Source: Kalaharituber pfeilii (lineage: Eukaryota > Ascomycota > Pezizomycetes > Pezizales > Pezizaceae). From it: a DNA stretch of 64,000 nt. Within the stretch, counting starts at the first letter, position 1, and each line of letters opens with the position of its first letter. The stretch covers positions 593,270 to 657,269 of the forward strand of contig WHUZ01000028.1 in assembly GCA_015179045.1 (NCBI GenBank), given 5' to 3'. Of the stretch, positions 1 through 10,179 are shown piece by piece. The position numbers were made by a program, and so were the translations under genes. Under the pieces are notes generated by a model that was not told the DNA's origin, made no database searches, and saw only the letters and a program-made list of their open reading frames with translations.

Positions 1-1208
1 TAGTTGAAGGGCTAGAGATGATGACTGTAGCCTCATTTGAGGGCTCTGGTAGAGATGATGAGCAATGTGGCTCAAAATTCACTGATAATACTTCTCTGGC
101 CACCCCCTCCTTTGGCTGTTTAGACCCTCTCCGAATATCAACCATAGGTTTCCCTCGGCCGTGGCCCCATGTGCGAACTGCCCTACGACCCCTCATTGCA
201 GTCCACTTAGCTACTTTATGTTCTTTCTCTTCTTGCTTCTATTTTACCCTCTTTTTATGCTCTTTTATATCTAATCACCGTTTTTCCTCAATAGCCTTAT
301 TTTTCTTTCTTGATAGTATTCTGCTACTTCTCTGCTTTCTCAGCCTATTTTTCTACTTTCAGGATCTTTTCCACTGCTGCTCTTAACTTCTTCTCTGTTA
401 CGGGCTCACTACAACTGTAGGGCGGGCAGTCGGTGGTGTATACGAAATGCGCATATGCAAGTGATATGCGAGCTAATGTCGGGCGGTGTCGCAGTCGTAT
501 AAATGAGTGTATTGTAGGTATTTGACTAGCTGTGTACTCCTCTACGCGGCTTATATAGCAATACAACAGCAATAGCATATTTCATACGTCATATATGTGT
601 GCATATTCGCTCTACCAGTCGCCCAGTATTAAAGGTATTATTAGCAAATTCTCACTTGCAGAGCTCATCATCTCTACCGAAGGCCTCAAATAAGGCTACA
701 GTCATCACCTCCAGTCCTTCAGCTATCATCATGCATAGTTGTAGCATTTCTGGATCACCTGAAAACTCTGAGAACACTAATAGTGATATTGATGTACAAA
801 GATTGGCCTGAGAATGTAAGCTTTCTCTATATATTTGAACATATAGTTATTCCAGATGAACTCTGCATGCAACTGCTGACTATAACCTAATAGACTGATG
901 CAGGGCAAATATGTATTGATAGCTTTCTATAATAATATCTTGATTTTGAGTAATATTGGGCAGGTTATATAGAAGGGAGGCTTTTTTTGATGGAGAATGA
1001 TAGATTTAGTCACAGATCTTGATTTATTGATTTTTTTGGGATTCTGATGAAAGATTCTGATTTAGCGATATTGAATTAGCCTTGTAGTATATAATTTCAG
1101 TATATGTCATATACCTACAATAAGTAATACGATGGGAGAATGCATGAGGAGGAGTGCCAAGAGGGCGCATCATTACCGGTGGGCACATCATTACCCCATC
1201 GGTGATGG
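1..1208 (+). mobile_element. Pogo/Tc1-type fold-back element, right part (left end outside window)
   Basis: The right end is an inverted repeat ending CCATCGGTGATGG followed by target TA at 1209-1210. Bases 600-1208 match the right arm of the element at 33020-34876, and also its left arm in reverse. Bases 1-430 match the centre of that element in inverted orientation. The arm carries a short Ser/Pro/Thr-rich reading frame (about 600-811) that looks like the C-terminal end of a transposase, although no catalytic part is present. The empty target (TA followed by GATCTCGATTGACC) is seen at 16731 in array unit 2. It cannot be autonomous. Confidence 0.75.
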
Positions 1209-1563
1209 TAGATCTCGATTGACCGAGGCTTTCCGCCGTGACTTTATATGGCAGCTTTTCAAGTCAAACAAATATTACAAGCATGAGCAGGGGATAGAGC
1301 ATTAGGACGGATGGCAAGCATTGGATTTTATATAAAGTACAGCTTTATACTCTAGATGGGGCAGTTTTCGTATAGTCTAAAGGATGGACAAGTCAAGTAT
1401 TAGATAGAGTATCTTAAACCCTTCTCAGAATCTCTTACAGGTCCAACAAATCTACAGAGTCCGAAAATGAGCAGAACGAGACCCTGGAGACGAACGTGCT
1501 ACTAGTAGCAACTAGTGAGCGGCTCGAGCCTGAATTGATTATATACATAATATTGACAAACTA

Positions 1564-1881
1564 CTAGACCGAAAAATAAGTATTTGGACAGGGGATAATG
1601 CATATTATGCTCTATGCGGTATTTGGCAGAAACTAGCATATTTTCGTATGCTTGGCAGTAAAGAATAGATGTAAAAGTCCAAATTCATTATGTCAGCTGT
1701 CCAAATTTCATCACGTCAGCTGTCCAAATACTTTCTTACATAATGAAGTTGGACACCCTATCATAAAATTTGGACTGTCTTATGGCTATCACCAGACGAA
1801 AATATGCTAGTTTCTGCCGAATACTGCATGGCGCATAAATATGCATTTATCCCCTGTCCAAATACTTATTTTTCTGTCTAG
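1564..1881. mobile_element. TA-target MITE (CTAGACMG ends), nested in hAT-I element
   Basis: Terminal inverted repeats of about 45 bp start CTAGACCGAAAAATAAG and end in the complement CTTATTTTTCTGTCTAG. Target TA lies at 1562-1563 and 1882-1883. The uninterrupted hAT-I sequence at 7760-7775 is the empty site. A second copy sits at 16921-17243. There is no coding sequence. A Tc1/mariner-type transposase in trans is inferred from the TA target. Confidence 0.8.
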
Positions 1882-2018
1882 TAAACTAAACTAAGCTAAA
1901 TTTTCATCTTTCTCACTACTATCAGCGTTTGGAAGTTGTTGGTAGATCAGAATGAGCTCCAAGTCTCTAATTATTACTATATTAGGTATTTACAGTTTAT
2001 GAAACCTTGCACTGGTTA

Positions 2019-2855
2019 TGGTTGGGGACGGCTTTAACCGACACTATGTAACTCTTCAATTTGCTTACTAATACAGGCCTTTTTTTTTTTTTTTTTTTCC
2101 CCGCCCTTCGTTCGCCGGCCCCCTACCGCACGGAATTCCACACCTTTCGCTCTCGCCCTCTTTCTACCATACAGAATACCACACCCCTCGCTCGCCCTAT
2201 GCTATACGGAGCACTGGGTCCCTTGCTTTTCGCTTCCTCATGCCTTTACCTCACAGAATAGTGCGCATACCGCTCTTCGCTTCCTCACCCTCTACTGTAT
2301 GGAATACCGCGCTTCGCTCCATCTTCTACCATAGAGCACCATAAATTCTCTCACAAGTATACAGCATATTCAGTGTGATACCTCTCAGTACAGTACCTGC
2401 TGCTTTACATTCTGTAAGTACTGCTTCTATCTTTCACTACTATGAGCACTGTATGCGATTTCTTAATGCATACTCTAATGGATATACTTATGAAACTAAA
2501 CAGTTTCAGGAATATGTATATAGAAATCATCCGATAAAAGCAAGTGGTAATTACATGTACTTTAGACTTTACTCTTTTAAGTAATTTTTTCTTGCTTACT
2601 AATATATAATTTTACCTAATATGTAATTAGTAGTAGGTAACTCGGTTAGGGGTCCCCCACCAAAATTTACCTCTCTTTAACTTAGGATAACTTTTTCACA
2701 AAAATTCATAAAATTAGAAATATGACATAGATTAATTCTTTACTCAATTGTCTTTATATCTATGAGCAGTTTTAAATTTTTTTGATTTTTGTTGCATCGG
2801 TGATCGGTGTTGAAATTTAGGATCAAAATGTGCCGGTTAAAGGTGTCCCCAACCA
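2019..2855 (+). mobile_element. TA-target transposon remnant with transposase C-terminal relic
   Basis: Inverted repeats TGGTTGGGGAC... and ...GTCCCCAACCA of about 28 bp are flanked by TA (2017-2018 and 2856-2857). The empty site is the intact hAT-I copy around 7914. Codons in 2375-2584 give a 69-residue frame whose middle (pattern V-P-x2-L-x2-[IV] ... [FY]-Y-x2-C-[ML]-R ... Y-x-[ND]-G ... H) resembles the frame at 61679-61830. I read both as the C-terminal end of one fungal DDE transposase family. A pyrimidine-rich patch at 2080-2330 carries a poly(T) run. It is non-autonomous. Confidence 0.65.
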
Positions 2856-2933
2856 TAAGCATTTTAGCGAGCTGGCTCGAGCTGGCTCGGCTCGTGCCGC
2901 TCAGTAGTAGCAACCCCTGCGTTATTGATAACG

Positions 2934-3586
2934 AGAAAACCTTTTTTTTTCCCCTGTTTTCATGACGCCACTGAGATTTTTCCCCTGTTCAAGTTTCGGA
3001 TGATCAACTAATACTATATTATTTAGTCTATTCATAATATTACATAGCATTGTACGCCAATGCAATAAATCCTTAATTCTACTCATATATAGTGAAATAT
3101 GCAACCATTGAACCTTCAATATAGTTGAATATTCAATATATAATTTCTAGTCACATATTTTTTTCAAGTTCGCAATAAAATATGCTATCAGAATATTATA
3201 TTGAACTTTAGTAATGCAATAAGAACTTTATTTAATCCATTTTAATATTGTGGTTCTATGTAATATTCTCGTATTATGAACTTGAAATAAAATATGCAAC
3301 CAGAATGTATATAACCAGAATATATATACAATATGCAACTAGATATATATAATATATGCGACAAGATATATTGTATGATATGTCAATATGCGACTACATT
3401 GAAGTTCAATAGTCACATATTTCACTAGAATCAATGCCTTATTGCATTGAAATGTCATGATACTAGTATGTAATATTATGAATAGACTAAATAATATAGT
3501 ATTAGTTGATCATCCAAAACTTGAACAGGGGAAAAATCTCAGTGGCGTCATGAAAACAGGGGAAAAAAAAGGTTTTCTGTTTTCTG
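2934..3586. mobile_element. Fold-back (long inverted repeat) element with 11-bp target duplication
   Basis: The left arm begins AGAAAACCTTTTTT and the right arm ends with its complement. The arms match over about 110 bp, including CCCCTGTTTTCATGACGCC and TAGTCTATTCATAATATTA. The flanking duplication TATTGATAACG (2923-2933 and 3587-3597) is 11 bp, within the Mutator-like range. Array unit 2 has the single-copy site (GTTATCGATAACG, about 17367). The centre is AT-rich with short ATATGCRAC repeats and no convincing ORF. The MULE assignment is an inference from the duplication length and arm length. Confidence 0.7.
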
Positions 3587-3632
3587 TATTGATAACGCCT
3601 CCACCCCCACGCCGCCCGCGACACCACCACAC

Positions 3633-3690
3633 TGACCAGCCTCGCCATAGCCCATAGGGCGGCACGGGAGTAATGAGATAAAAAAAAAAC
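3633..3690 (+). repeat. Old family-1 LINE 3' tail
   Basis: CTCGCCATAGCCCATAGGG followed by GCGGCACGGGAGTAATGAG and an A-run is the family-1 retro 3' end. The same tail is at 17422-17480 in unit 2, so this insertion predates the duplication. No target duplication is recognisable. Confidence 0.7.
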
Positions 3691-4374
3691 AAAAACACAC
3701 AGACCACAATCATCCCGTGCACGTCACCAACTCTTACATCCCCCTCTCGTACCATTAATGTATCTATAGGAAGTGGAGAGAGTAGGAATAGGCGGGTATT
3801 GTGGTCAGAGAAGAGATAAATATATTTCTCTATCAAATAGAATTTAGTGATCCGCCTCTTCGTCGTGATCCGCTTCCGTTTCGCGTACAATATCAGTGAT
3901 ATTATTTAGAAAACAATTAGAAAATGCCCGCAATATGGTAGAGTATATGATGCTAGTTTAGTTCCCTCCTCTACTCTCTCATTGGCTTCTATCCAACTAA
4001 CTCGACCGTTGCCATTGTCGATGTATGTCTCAAATATCAACAGACTCTTGCAAGTATGAAGCTGCCAGCCACCGCCTTCCTCCCGGGTGACCTTTAATCA
4101 CGAGGTAGGTTTGTGTAACTCCAGTGATAGCAGGAACCACAATAAATGTCACTCTTTGCTGGCTGTGAGTTGTCATATTGGTGGCGGCTTGCGGCGGAAC
4201 GGTTTTTCAGACTAGCCACGCTATCGCGATCGTAGCAATCGTACAGATAGCATTACTGTAGTTGGCCAGCCAGAAGGGGGGCTGGGCACCAGTGCAAGTA
4301 GTCAACTTGTAGAGTACATGCAATGGTTGTAACACATACGCATATGCACAACGCTTCCAGCAGTCAAGGTTATA

Positions 4375-4989
4375 CTCGTTACCAGCATTTAGTGATGCAG
4401 GTGGGGGCGGTGTTGGAAGACCGTGCGAGAGGTCTATATTCAGGTGTGTAAGATGCAATATGAACGAACAACTTGAATGCATTTGACTCACTGAACATGA
4501 GAATAATATTAACATTGCGTTAGTATTGCATATGTCCACCATTTGCTATGATTACAGCTTGCACTCGGTGAGGCATAGAATCTGTCGACTCTAATATCTC
4601 TTCACCAGTAATAACATCCCACTGTTCCAGTGTTCTAGAAACAAGTTGTTCTCCACGAGGTCTAGGAGATCGCTTGTTCAGTCCTTTCTTCATTATTCCT
4701 CAGATACCCTCAATAGGATTGAGATCTGGAGATAAGGTGCCCATATCAAAGACTGCATATTGTACCAATTCCGAAACCATTGTGTTTGCTTCGTTGTATG
4801 AGCAGAAGCACCATCCTCCATGACATACAGCCAGCAATTCGCATATGCACTTTCTACTTGGTAGAAAGGATTTAATTGGAATTGTACAGTTCTACGACTC
4901 GATATTGCATCTCACCACACCTGAACACAGACCTGTCGCACGGTCTGCCAACATCGCCCCCACCTGCATCACTAAATGCTGGTAACGAG
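4375..4989 (-). mobile_element. Tc1/mariner element with decayed transposase
   Basis: Terminal inverted repeats of about 40 bp run CTCGTTACCAGCATTTAGTG...CACTAAATGCTGGTAACGAG and are flanked by TA (4373-4374 and 4990-4991). Unit 2 lacks the element (18240-18250). On the minus strand, broken frames read through a DDE-type C-terminal half: MEDGASAH, then DLNPIEGIW and a Lys-rich MKKGLNKR stretch, which are hallmarks of Tc1/mariner transposases. Frameshifts and an in-frame stop after GIW make it a pseudogene. The right flank holds an extra CTAGTA not in the empty site. Related ends lie near 29884 and 43697-43915. Confidence 0.75.
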
Positions 4990-5145
4990 TACTAGTAATT
5001 TCGAATTCACACAGAAACCACCATAGAGCATAGTATTTTGGAATCTCTGACTGCACGCTGCTAACTACTTATGTAAGTAGAGTATTTAAACTCTATATTT
5101 TGTAGCCCATCATGGGCACGGCAGTGGGTCTACACGTACGTGTTT

Positions 5146-5209
5146 TTAACCCTCGCCATAGCCTCACAGGCGGCACGCGAGTAATGATAAAAAAAAAAAA
5201 AAAAAAAAA
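5146..5209 (+). mobile_element. Family-1 tail-only retro-insertion
   Basis: Only 64 bp: TTAACCCTCGCCATAGCC..., the hairpin tail and poly(A). It is flanked by the 12-bp duplication ACGTACGTGTTT (5134-5145 and 5210-5221). Unit 2 (18385-18405) carries the empty site. Confidence 0.85.
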
Positions 5210-6227
5210 ACGTACGTGTTTACCGTTGTCTGGGTGGCACGACGAATGGTTGGTTAGTAACTGATCCGGATCCTCGGGTCCTGGCGACGCCACCTTTCTT
5301 GGCAGCACCAATGCTTTGACATCCATAACTCTTGGTTCAATTTCGGAATTTGCAGCTGCATTTTGTAGAGGCGAATTTGTAGTATCATGGGGTGCAATCC
5401 TGGGCATATTCGTATTCAATTATGATTCGCTATAGAAAACCTAATCTTAGATCGACTGTGCTCTTCTCGCATGAAGGTACTGTTCTGTGCTAATAGAAAG
5501 ACTGGGATTAAATAGACTAACCTGCTAAGTAATTCGGAGTTTTAAATTGGTCAAGATCCTCTAATACCAGGACATGTCACGTCTCGCCGAGATACGAGAA
5601 CATGTCTCACGAATCCAAGGGCTCGTCAAGTAGACTAGTCCAGGGGTACGGCTAAACCCCCTAAATTGAGACACGCAGCCGAGTCAGGAGTCCAGGCAAT
5701 GTGCTCTACTTTCAACCTGGGATTTGCAATTGGGCTCTCCAAGTCTAGATGTTGTACCGAGACAGCGTGTTTGCAACCCTGTAATAGGTCAGTGCAGATT
5801 GTTCGATATGCCAATTGACCTCGTATGAATTGGCACGGATTTGCAATGACTACGATAGTCTATTATGGAAGGGTTTGTGGCAGTGAATGTTATATATGTC
5901 CTTCAGGTTCCCTCGGTATTAGAGCTAAAGCATTACCTCTCCACTGCTACTCACTGTGTTTCTCCATCAATACACTCCCTCTCCTCGTCGCTACTCGCCG
6001 CAACTTGCCGCTTCGCTGCGCTACACTTGACCTCGTTTAACGAAGAAGAGATAAATATCGTTGGAGCTTTGCTTCGCCTGCTTTGTTACCAGATTCGGAC
6101 AGCTAGCAGGCAATTGATCAATTCGCGATCAATATGTTGAGTTTCCTGAGTGTTTATCAATCACCTTTAAAACCGCTAACGGACTGTGTGACTCGGAATG
6201 TTAACATAGTTGCTCCGTTGAGTAGGA

Positions 6228-6699
6228 ATGATTCGCCCTGTGGCAGCAATTGGAGTGTTGTCACTTGCTGGCCAGGGCTGGTCCCTGCCATTGGTTTCGT
6301 CATGGGAGCTGAAATTATACGAGCACATATACTATGAAGGATTGGAATATACAAGATGAGGGTCAGGTGGTGAGTCCAGGGTGTTGAAAAGCAACTTTTT
6401 TCGGTGTTTAATAACGCTTTGTTATAGTTACACTACTTTCATGTTGTGAAGATTTGCCGTCGGACTTTGCGAATCAAGTCAGTAGTATGAAATGGACCAC
6501 TACTGGACTGCTAAAGTGTACCCTGACTCTGTATCCGACGTACGGTTGCAAGCAAAGTGAATTTGACCAGAAGTTCACTAATAGCGCAGATGTACCCGAT
6601 TTTTTGGAACTTCCGTATGGTTCTCCTGATGGTGATCCGGAGGATGACGCAGACACTTTCAATGACAAGGCCAGGTCATTTTTAGTGTCATGTCTTTAA
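6228..6699 (+). pseudogene. Secreted beta/gamma-crystallin-like protein, copy 1, broken
   Basis: Exon 1 is 6228-6369, the intron 6370-6427 (GTGAGTCC...TTATAG) and exon 2 6428-6699, with the same structure as copies 2-4. The start MIRPVAAIGVLSLAG matches the signal peptide of the family, but TCA has become TGA at 6357-6359 in codon 44, just before the intron. An extra T near the end moves the stop so the last residues differ. Exon 2 is still open and carries both conserved Greek-key signatures, plus an acidic loop (DGDPEDDAD) absent from the others. I call it a pseudogene unless alternative splicing removes the stop. Confidence 0.75.
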
Positions 6700-6960
6700 T
6701 GTGAATATTTAACTTACACTTGGATTAAGCTATAAAGCTTACTTTATTTTTCATTTTTCATTTTCGTGTATTGTTTTCTTGCTTACATCCTTCCCCTATG
6801 GTGTATGACATGATGAGAGGTGATATGGAGCTTGGTTGCTGCTGTGAGTCTGGATTTCATAGTTTCAGAGGATTTAATTATTTTCTGCGGGTTGTTACTT
6901 TCTTTCGGAGGAAACAGATTTCTCGGTGGGCTACAGGGTGGTTTATATCTGTAATGTGTC

Positions 6961-7173
6961 TGTTACGGTGTCTGCGATTGCAGCGAAATGTAGGTGTAAC
7001 TTACGACAACGATTGGAACTTGACCTTTGTATAGAGGCCGTATCGGCCTCTACATATAGGCGTCCAGCGTGTCGGTTATTTGCATTATTCTATTTAATAT
7101 TGAGTGCTAATTAACAAGCTTCTCTCTCAACATCGTCACGGCATCATTGATACTTTGTTCGGTAACCCTGACA
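6961..7173 (+). mobile_element. Short solo LTR (TGTTACGG...CTGACA)
   Basis: It starts TGTTACGGTGTC, ends GTAACCCTGACA and is flanked by the 5-bp duplication GTGTC (6956-6960 and 7174-7178). Units 2-4 have the empty site (ATAATGTGTCGGAGAGG). It resembles the LTR at 21154-21586 over its first ~100 bp (GGTGTAACTTA, GACAACG) but is half as long. A perfect hairpin GAGGCCGTATCGGCCTC at about 7034-7050 lies inside. Confidence 0.75.
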
Positions 7174-7324
7174 GTGTCGGAGAGGAGCACTCCTCTCAGA
7201 AATGGAATTATCAAATTGGGTATTGCTTACAGATGCCCCTAGTTCAGGATATATGTTTTTCTCGGCCGGCGGAACCCAAGCGGAGGATTTTTCCCTTTTA
7301 TTCTTTATTTCTTAATCTTCCTTT

Positions 7325-7448
7325 CAGTGTTCTCAACGGACCGGCCAGGCCAGGCCGAGGGTATGGACTGGCCGGCCTGGGCCATAGAAATATAGGCCTG
7401 CGCCGGCCATTCAGGCCAGCTGACAGCCTGAGGCTATTCACGCTGCAA
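7325..7448. mobile_element. hAT family II left end, GGCC-rich subterminal region
   Basis: CAGTGTTCTCAACGGACCGG is a hAT-type terminus (CAGTGTTC...), followed by repeated GGCC/GGCCTG words. Orthologous ends lie at 20267 and 32306. In unit 1 it is followed by the transposase relic. In units 2 and 3 the internal part is deleted and the sequence runs directly to ACTAGTAGTA. The right terminus is not certain; GGGCCAGAACATTG near 10935 is a candidate. Confidence 0.55.
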
Positions 7449-7711
7449 CAGTGAGCTAAATTATACAGATCTAAATTCAAAACATGGTCAAACTTCTAGC
7501 TATATCTCATTCTCCAGTGCCCTTCACTTCCAGTTGCTGTAACATTGCTTGCACTTGCTCTACATCTTTAAATGGTGCAACCACTCCAGACCCATCTGCA
7601 CTGCAGGATTTCATACATTCGACTGCTTCAATGATATCCGCCTTCAGACAATTTCTCCTATCCATAATCACTAATACGGTGCTGCTGAATACTCGCTGTA
7701 CCTCTAAACTC

Positions 7712-8012
7712 TAGTGAGCGGCACGAGCTAGCTCGAGCCTGGATTGATTATATACATAATATTGACAAACTAAACTAAACTAAGCTAAATTTTCATCTTT
7801 CTCACTACTATCAGCTAAAGTGTGCATTTCGAAGTTGTTGGTAGGTCAGAATGAGCTCCAAGTCTCTAATTATTACTATATCAGGTATTTACAGTTTATG
7901 AAACCTTGCACTGGCTAAGCATTTTAGCGAGCTGTCAAGAAAAACACAAGCATGATCTTGGCTCGTTTGAGCTCGAGCCAGCTCGAGCATGCTCGGCTCG
8001 TGCCGCTCACTA
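7712..8012. mobile_element. hAT family I MITE
   Basis: 301 bp, TAGTGAGCGGCACGAGC...GCTCGTGCCGCTCACTA, with the 8-bp duplication CTAAACTC (7704-7711 and 8013-8020). It sits inside the hAT-II transposase relic. The internal sequence is that of the hAT-I core, with GCTCGAGC repeats and CAATATTATGTATATAATC. Confidence 0.9.
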
Positions 8013-8392
8013 CTAAACTCATTGCTGGAACAGCTAAGATATACAAGGCCATAATAGCGAGAGGAGGACAATCTTTTGATGCTATATCCACCAAAGCAGT
8101 GGGTTTTCAATCTCAATTGTGGCAGATGAGATTTATTCCTCAAACTCATCTTGATGTCTAGCTCGTGGTATACGCTTATTCTTCCAACTAGAGAGTCTAC
8201 TTCCAGTAGTAGAGCTAGCTTGGGTTGTACAGTTGTAGTACACGCAGAACACTCAGGAGCTTTATATCTAAATAATGTAAGCCTACGTCATAATATATTA
8301 AAGAAGGTATGCTTACTTCTCTTCCCATAACCTCTGAACCTTCGCTTTTGTATGTGTAATCCATTGAGGAGGTCCCACCCAATTGAGCTCAA

Positions 8393-9661
8393 CCCCTGGC
8401 CGTACTACCCACGCTCACAGCAGTCACCGAAAAGGAGGAATGGCTACACAAAATTGAAGAGGAAGAGAACGAGGGCTGGGTTAGTATATACACTGACGGC
8501 AGCAGAATAGGAGGAAAGACAGGAGCAGGCGTGAGCTCATGGACAGACAAGACGGCGATTCACCTGGGAACCAAAGCCACAGTCAACGACGCCGAATTAC
8601 TGGCGATCGCCGAGGCTCTCAGGTCCGCCGAGGCGGAGGTCATGATAGTAACGGACTCCAGTAGCCATACGGAAAATGCAGAGGATACCCCAAGGCCTCC
8701 AAACCCCCGACGGCGCGACAAACGCACTCAGCTGGACTGCCGGACCAACACCACCGCCCCCCACACATGAAGCCCTAGGCTTCAGCACAATCAACACCGT
8801 GTTTTCGGAGGAGCCGTTCCCCCCAGAGCACACAACAGCACCCCCTGCCCCCGTCTCCGCCACTCCCACCCCCCCAAGTCGGAACAAGAAGCGCAAAGGC
8901 AAGATGCCGTCTAGCCAGGATGCATATGCCATCAAGCGCCAGTTGAGTGATAGGGAGGCACAAAGGATTGCCTCAGCACTCCCGGTCATCCCGACACCCG
9001 CAGGCGGCGAGCCTGCCACAAAACCTCCGGCTAGCACACCCACTGCCACCACGACGCCGAAATCGTCGACCCCCGAACTCACTCCGCGCCCCTCGAACCC
9101 TCAAAAGAGCACTACAGGTCCCCCGCGCGCTCCCAGAACCAGACCCAAAGCCACAACCAGCCTCGATGCCACCACTCCGAAACACGGCATCGTCATCCAC
9201 GGGATAGCCCTGAGCAACGACTTAGGGAATGTCCGAAGGTGGTTGGAGACCGCAAACAAGGACATAGGCAAAATTACTGGGATTACGTGGCTGGGGAGTA
9301 AGCAGACACTTAAAGAGGAGGGGAAGATCACCAGCTCGGTGGTGGTCTACCTGGACAAAGAAACCGAAGTCGGGAAAGTGAAATTGGGAGGTAGATGGTT
9401 AAGGGCAAGCCAATACGAATGGGACAGAGGTAGGAGATAGACAGAAGTGTCCCATACTGGCTGGTTCACCCACACGACTAGAGAGAGCTGTGGGCTTCAC
9501 ATATGTTACTTAGTTGCTGTCCTTCCCACCCGCATCACGTTTGAGCACCGCGGGCTCCGCAGGTATTTAGCTTTTGGTTTTTCTTTTCTTTTCAATCAAA
9601 CCCTCGCCATAGCCCATAGGGCCGCATGCGAGTACTGATATTCAAAAAAAAAAAAAAAAGA
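8393..9661 (+). mobile_element. Chimeric LINE insertion: ORF2 RNase H piece joined to ORF1 C-terminal part
   Basis: A single 12-bp duplication, AATTGAGCTCAA (8381-8392 and 9662-9673), brackets the whole 1.27 kb. It was therefore probably integrated as one molecule. The first ~340 bp are the start of a LINE RNase H domain (YTDGSRIGG, AELLAIAEAL, VTDSS). From about 8731 the sequence switches to ORF1 and continues through its stop at 9440, the 3' untranslated region, the family-1 tail CCTCGCCATAGCCCATAGGG and poly(A). In a LINE, ORF1 normally lies upstream of ORF2, so this order is reversed. Confidence 0.85.
8676..9440 (+). pseudogene. LINE ORF1-like reading frame fused to an RNase H fragment
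   Basis: An open frame of 254 codons. Residues 1-19 are the tail of the RNase H fragment (IPQGLQTPDGATNALS). After that comes a Pro/Thr-rich region, a basic patch NKKRKGKMPSSQD, a helix (KRQLSDREAQRIA), a long Pro/Thr linker and a C-terminal globular part (GIVIHGIALSNDLGNVRRW ... SSVVVYLDKETEVGKVKLGG) ending YEWDRGRR. It resembles the nucleic-acid-binding part of fungal LINE ORF1 proteins, but stops before any CCHC zinc knuckles. Whether it is ever translated is unknown; the frame is intact by itself. Confidence 0.6.
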
Positions 9662-10179
9662 AATTGAGCTCAAAGTATTCATACTTCATATTTGGATGAA
9701 GCACAGCAACAGCATAAAGAACTATATTAGAGTCCGTCATAGGATAATACTTATCTAGTTTTGCCATGCAAGACTAATAGATGTAAGTAGATGTGGTGTA
9801 CTATGGCTAGCCGTTATACATAGACTGAGCAGACTCAAGATGTTCAAGGAGGATATTCATCAGAGGTATTAAGTCCAATAATGCTCCATTGTTACGATGT
9901 CCTTCTGACTCCAGTGTGCAGTGATGGAATGGCTTAAGAATAGCCACTATATTTTATAATTGTTTCCAATCATCAACATCAAGTTGATCTGAACCTAAAC
10001 CATCTCGAATATGTCGTATAATAAAGATTTTAAAGCTGTTGCGAAGATGTAATGCTCGCTTAATTGCTCGAAAGTCGCTATTCCATCGTGTTGCATTTTC
10101 AAGAGAAGGTTGAAGAGCAGTTTCATTGGAGGAATTCTCTGTATATTTTTCACATCATTGTGGACTTGAACAACATTTT

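Larger units (their letters stand above)
1513..2906. mobile_element. hAT family I non-autonomous element with two nested insertions
   Basis: The ends are TAGTGAGCGGC and GTGCCGCTCAGTA, and the element is flanked by the 8-bp duplication GTAGCAAC (1505-1512 and 2907-2914). An 8-bp duplication is typical of hAT transposition. Array unit 2 (around 17350) carries the empty site. Inside, the GCTCGAGC-type subterminal repeats match the other hAT-I copies at 7712, 22479 and 39019. The element is 1.39 kb only because 1564-1881 and 2019-2855 have inserted into it; the core is about 240 bp. Confidence 0.85.
1211..7324 (+). repeat. Tandem segmental array, unit 1 (gene-bearing part)
   Basis: This segment is paralogous to 16733-20473, to about 29080-32765 and to about 42950-47422. 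All four contain the same ordered landmarks: the block with CTATCAAATAG, the block starting CAATGCACTCTACTTTC, the crystallin-like gene, and the hAT-II end CAGTGTTCYC. Unit 1 is lengthened by five private insertions: hAT-I, two TA MITEs, the 11-bp-TSD fold-back and a Tc1-like element. The 4990-6227 stretch upstream of the gene holds no other gene that I can support, apart from a retro-tail at 5146-5209. Confidence 0.85.
7507..10175 (-). pseudogene. hAT transposase (family II), interrupted by two insertions
   Basis: On the minus strand, segments 10175-9674, 8380-8013 and 7711-7507 read in order as the C-terminal two thirds of a hAT transposase. I see TRWNSDF, a long helical part, LDKYYPMTDS...LHPNMKYEYFE, WI-x-HTKAKVQRLWEE, DEFEE...SSATIEIENPLLWW, PPLAIMALYILAVPAMS, and finally VQRVFSS...DRRNCLKADIIEAVECMKS with stop TGA at 7507-7509. 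A possible intron lies at about 8311-8268. There are several stops and frameshifts. A LINE chimera (8393-9661) and a hAT-I MITE (7712-8012) have inserted into it. The N-terminal part with the BED finger is missing. Confidence 0.8.

Noticed and set aside
3510..3890. 126-codon minus-strand frame
   Set aside because: It runs across a MITE end, a LINE tail and spacer, so it is a chance frame.
8597..9082. 161-codon minus-strand frame
   Set aside because: Antisense of the ORF1 Pro-rich region of the chimera at 8393-9661.
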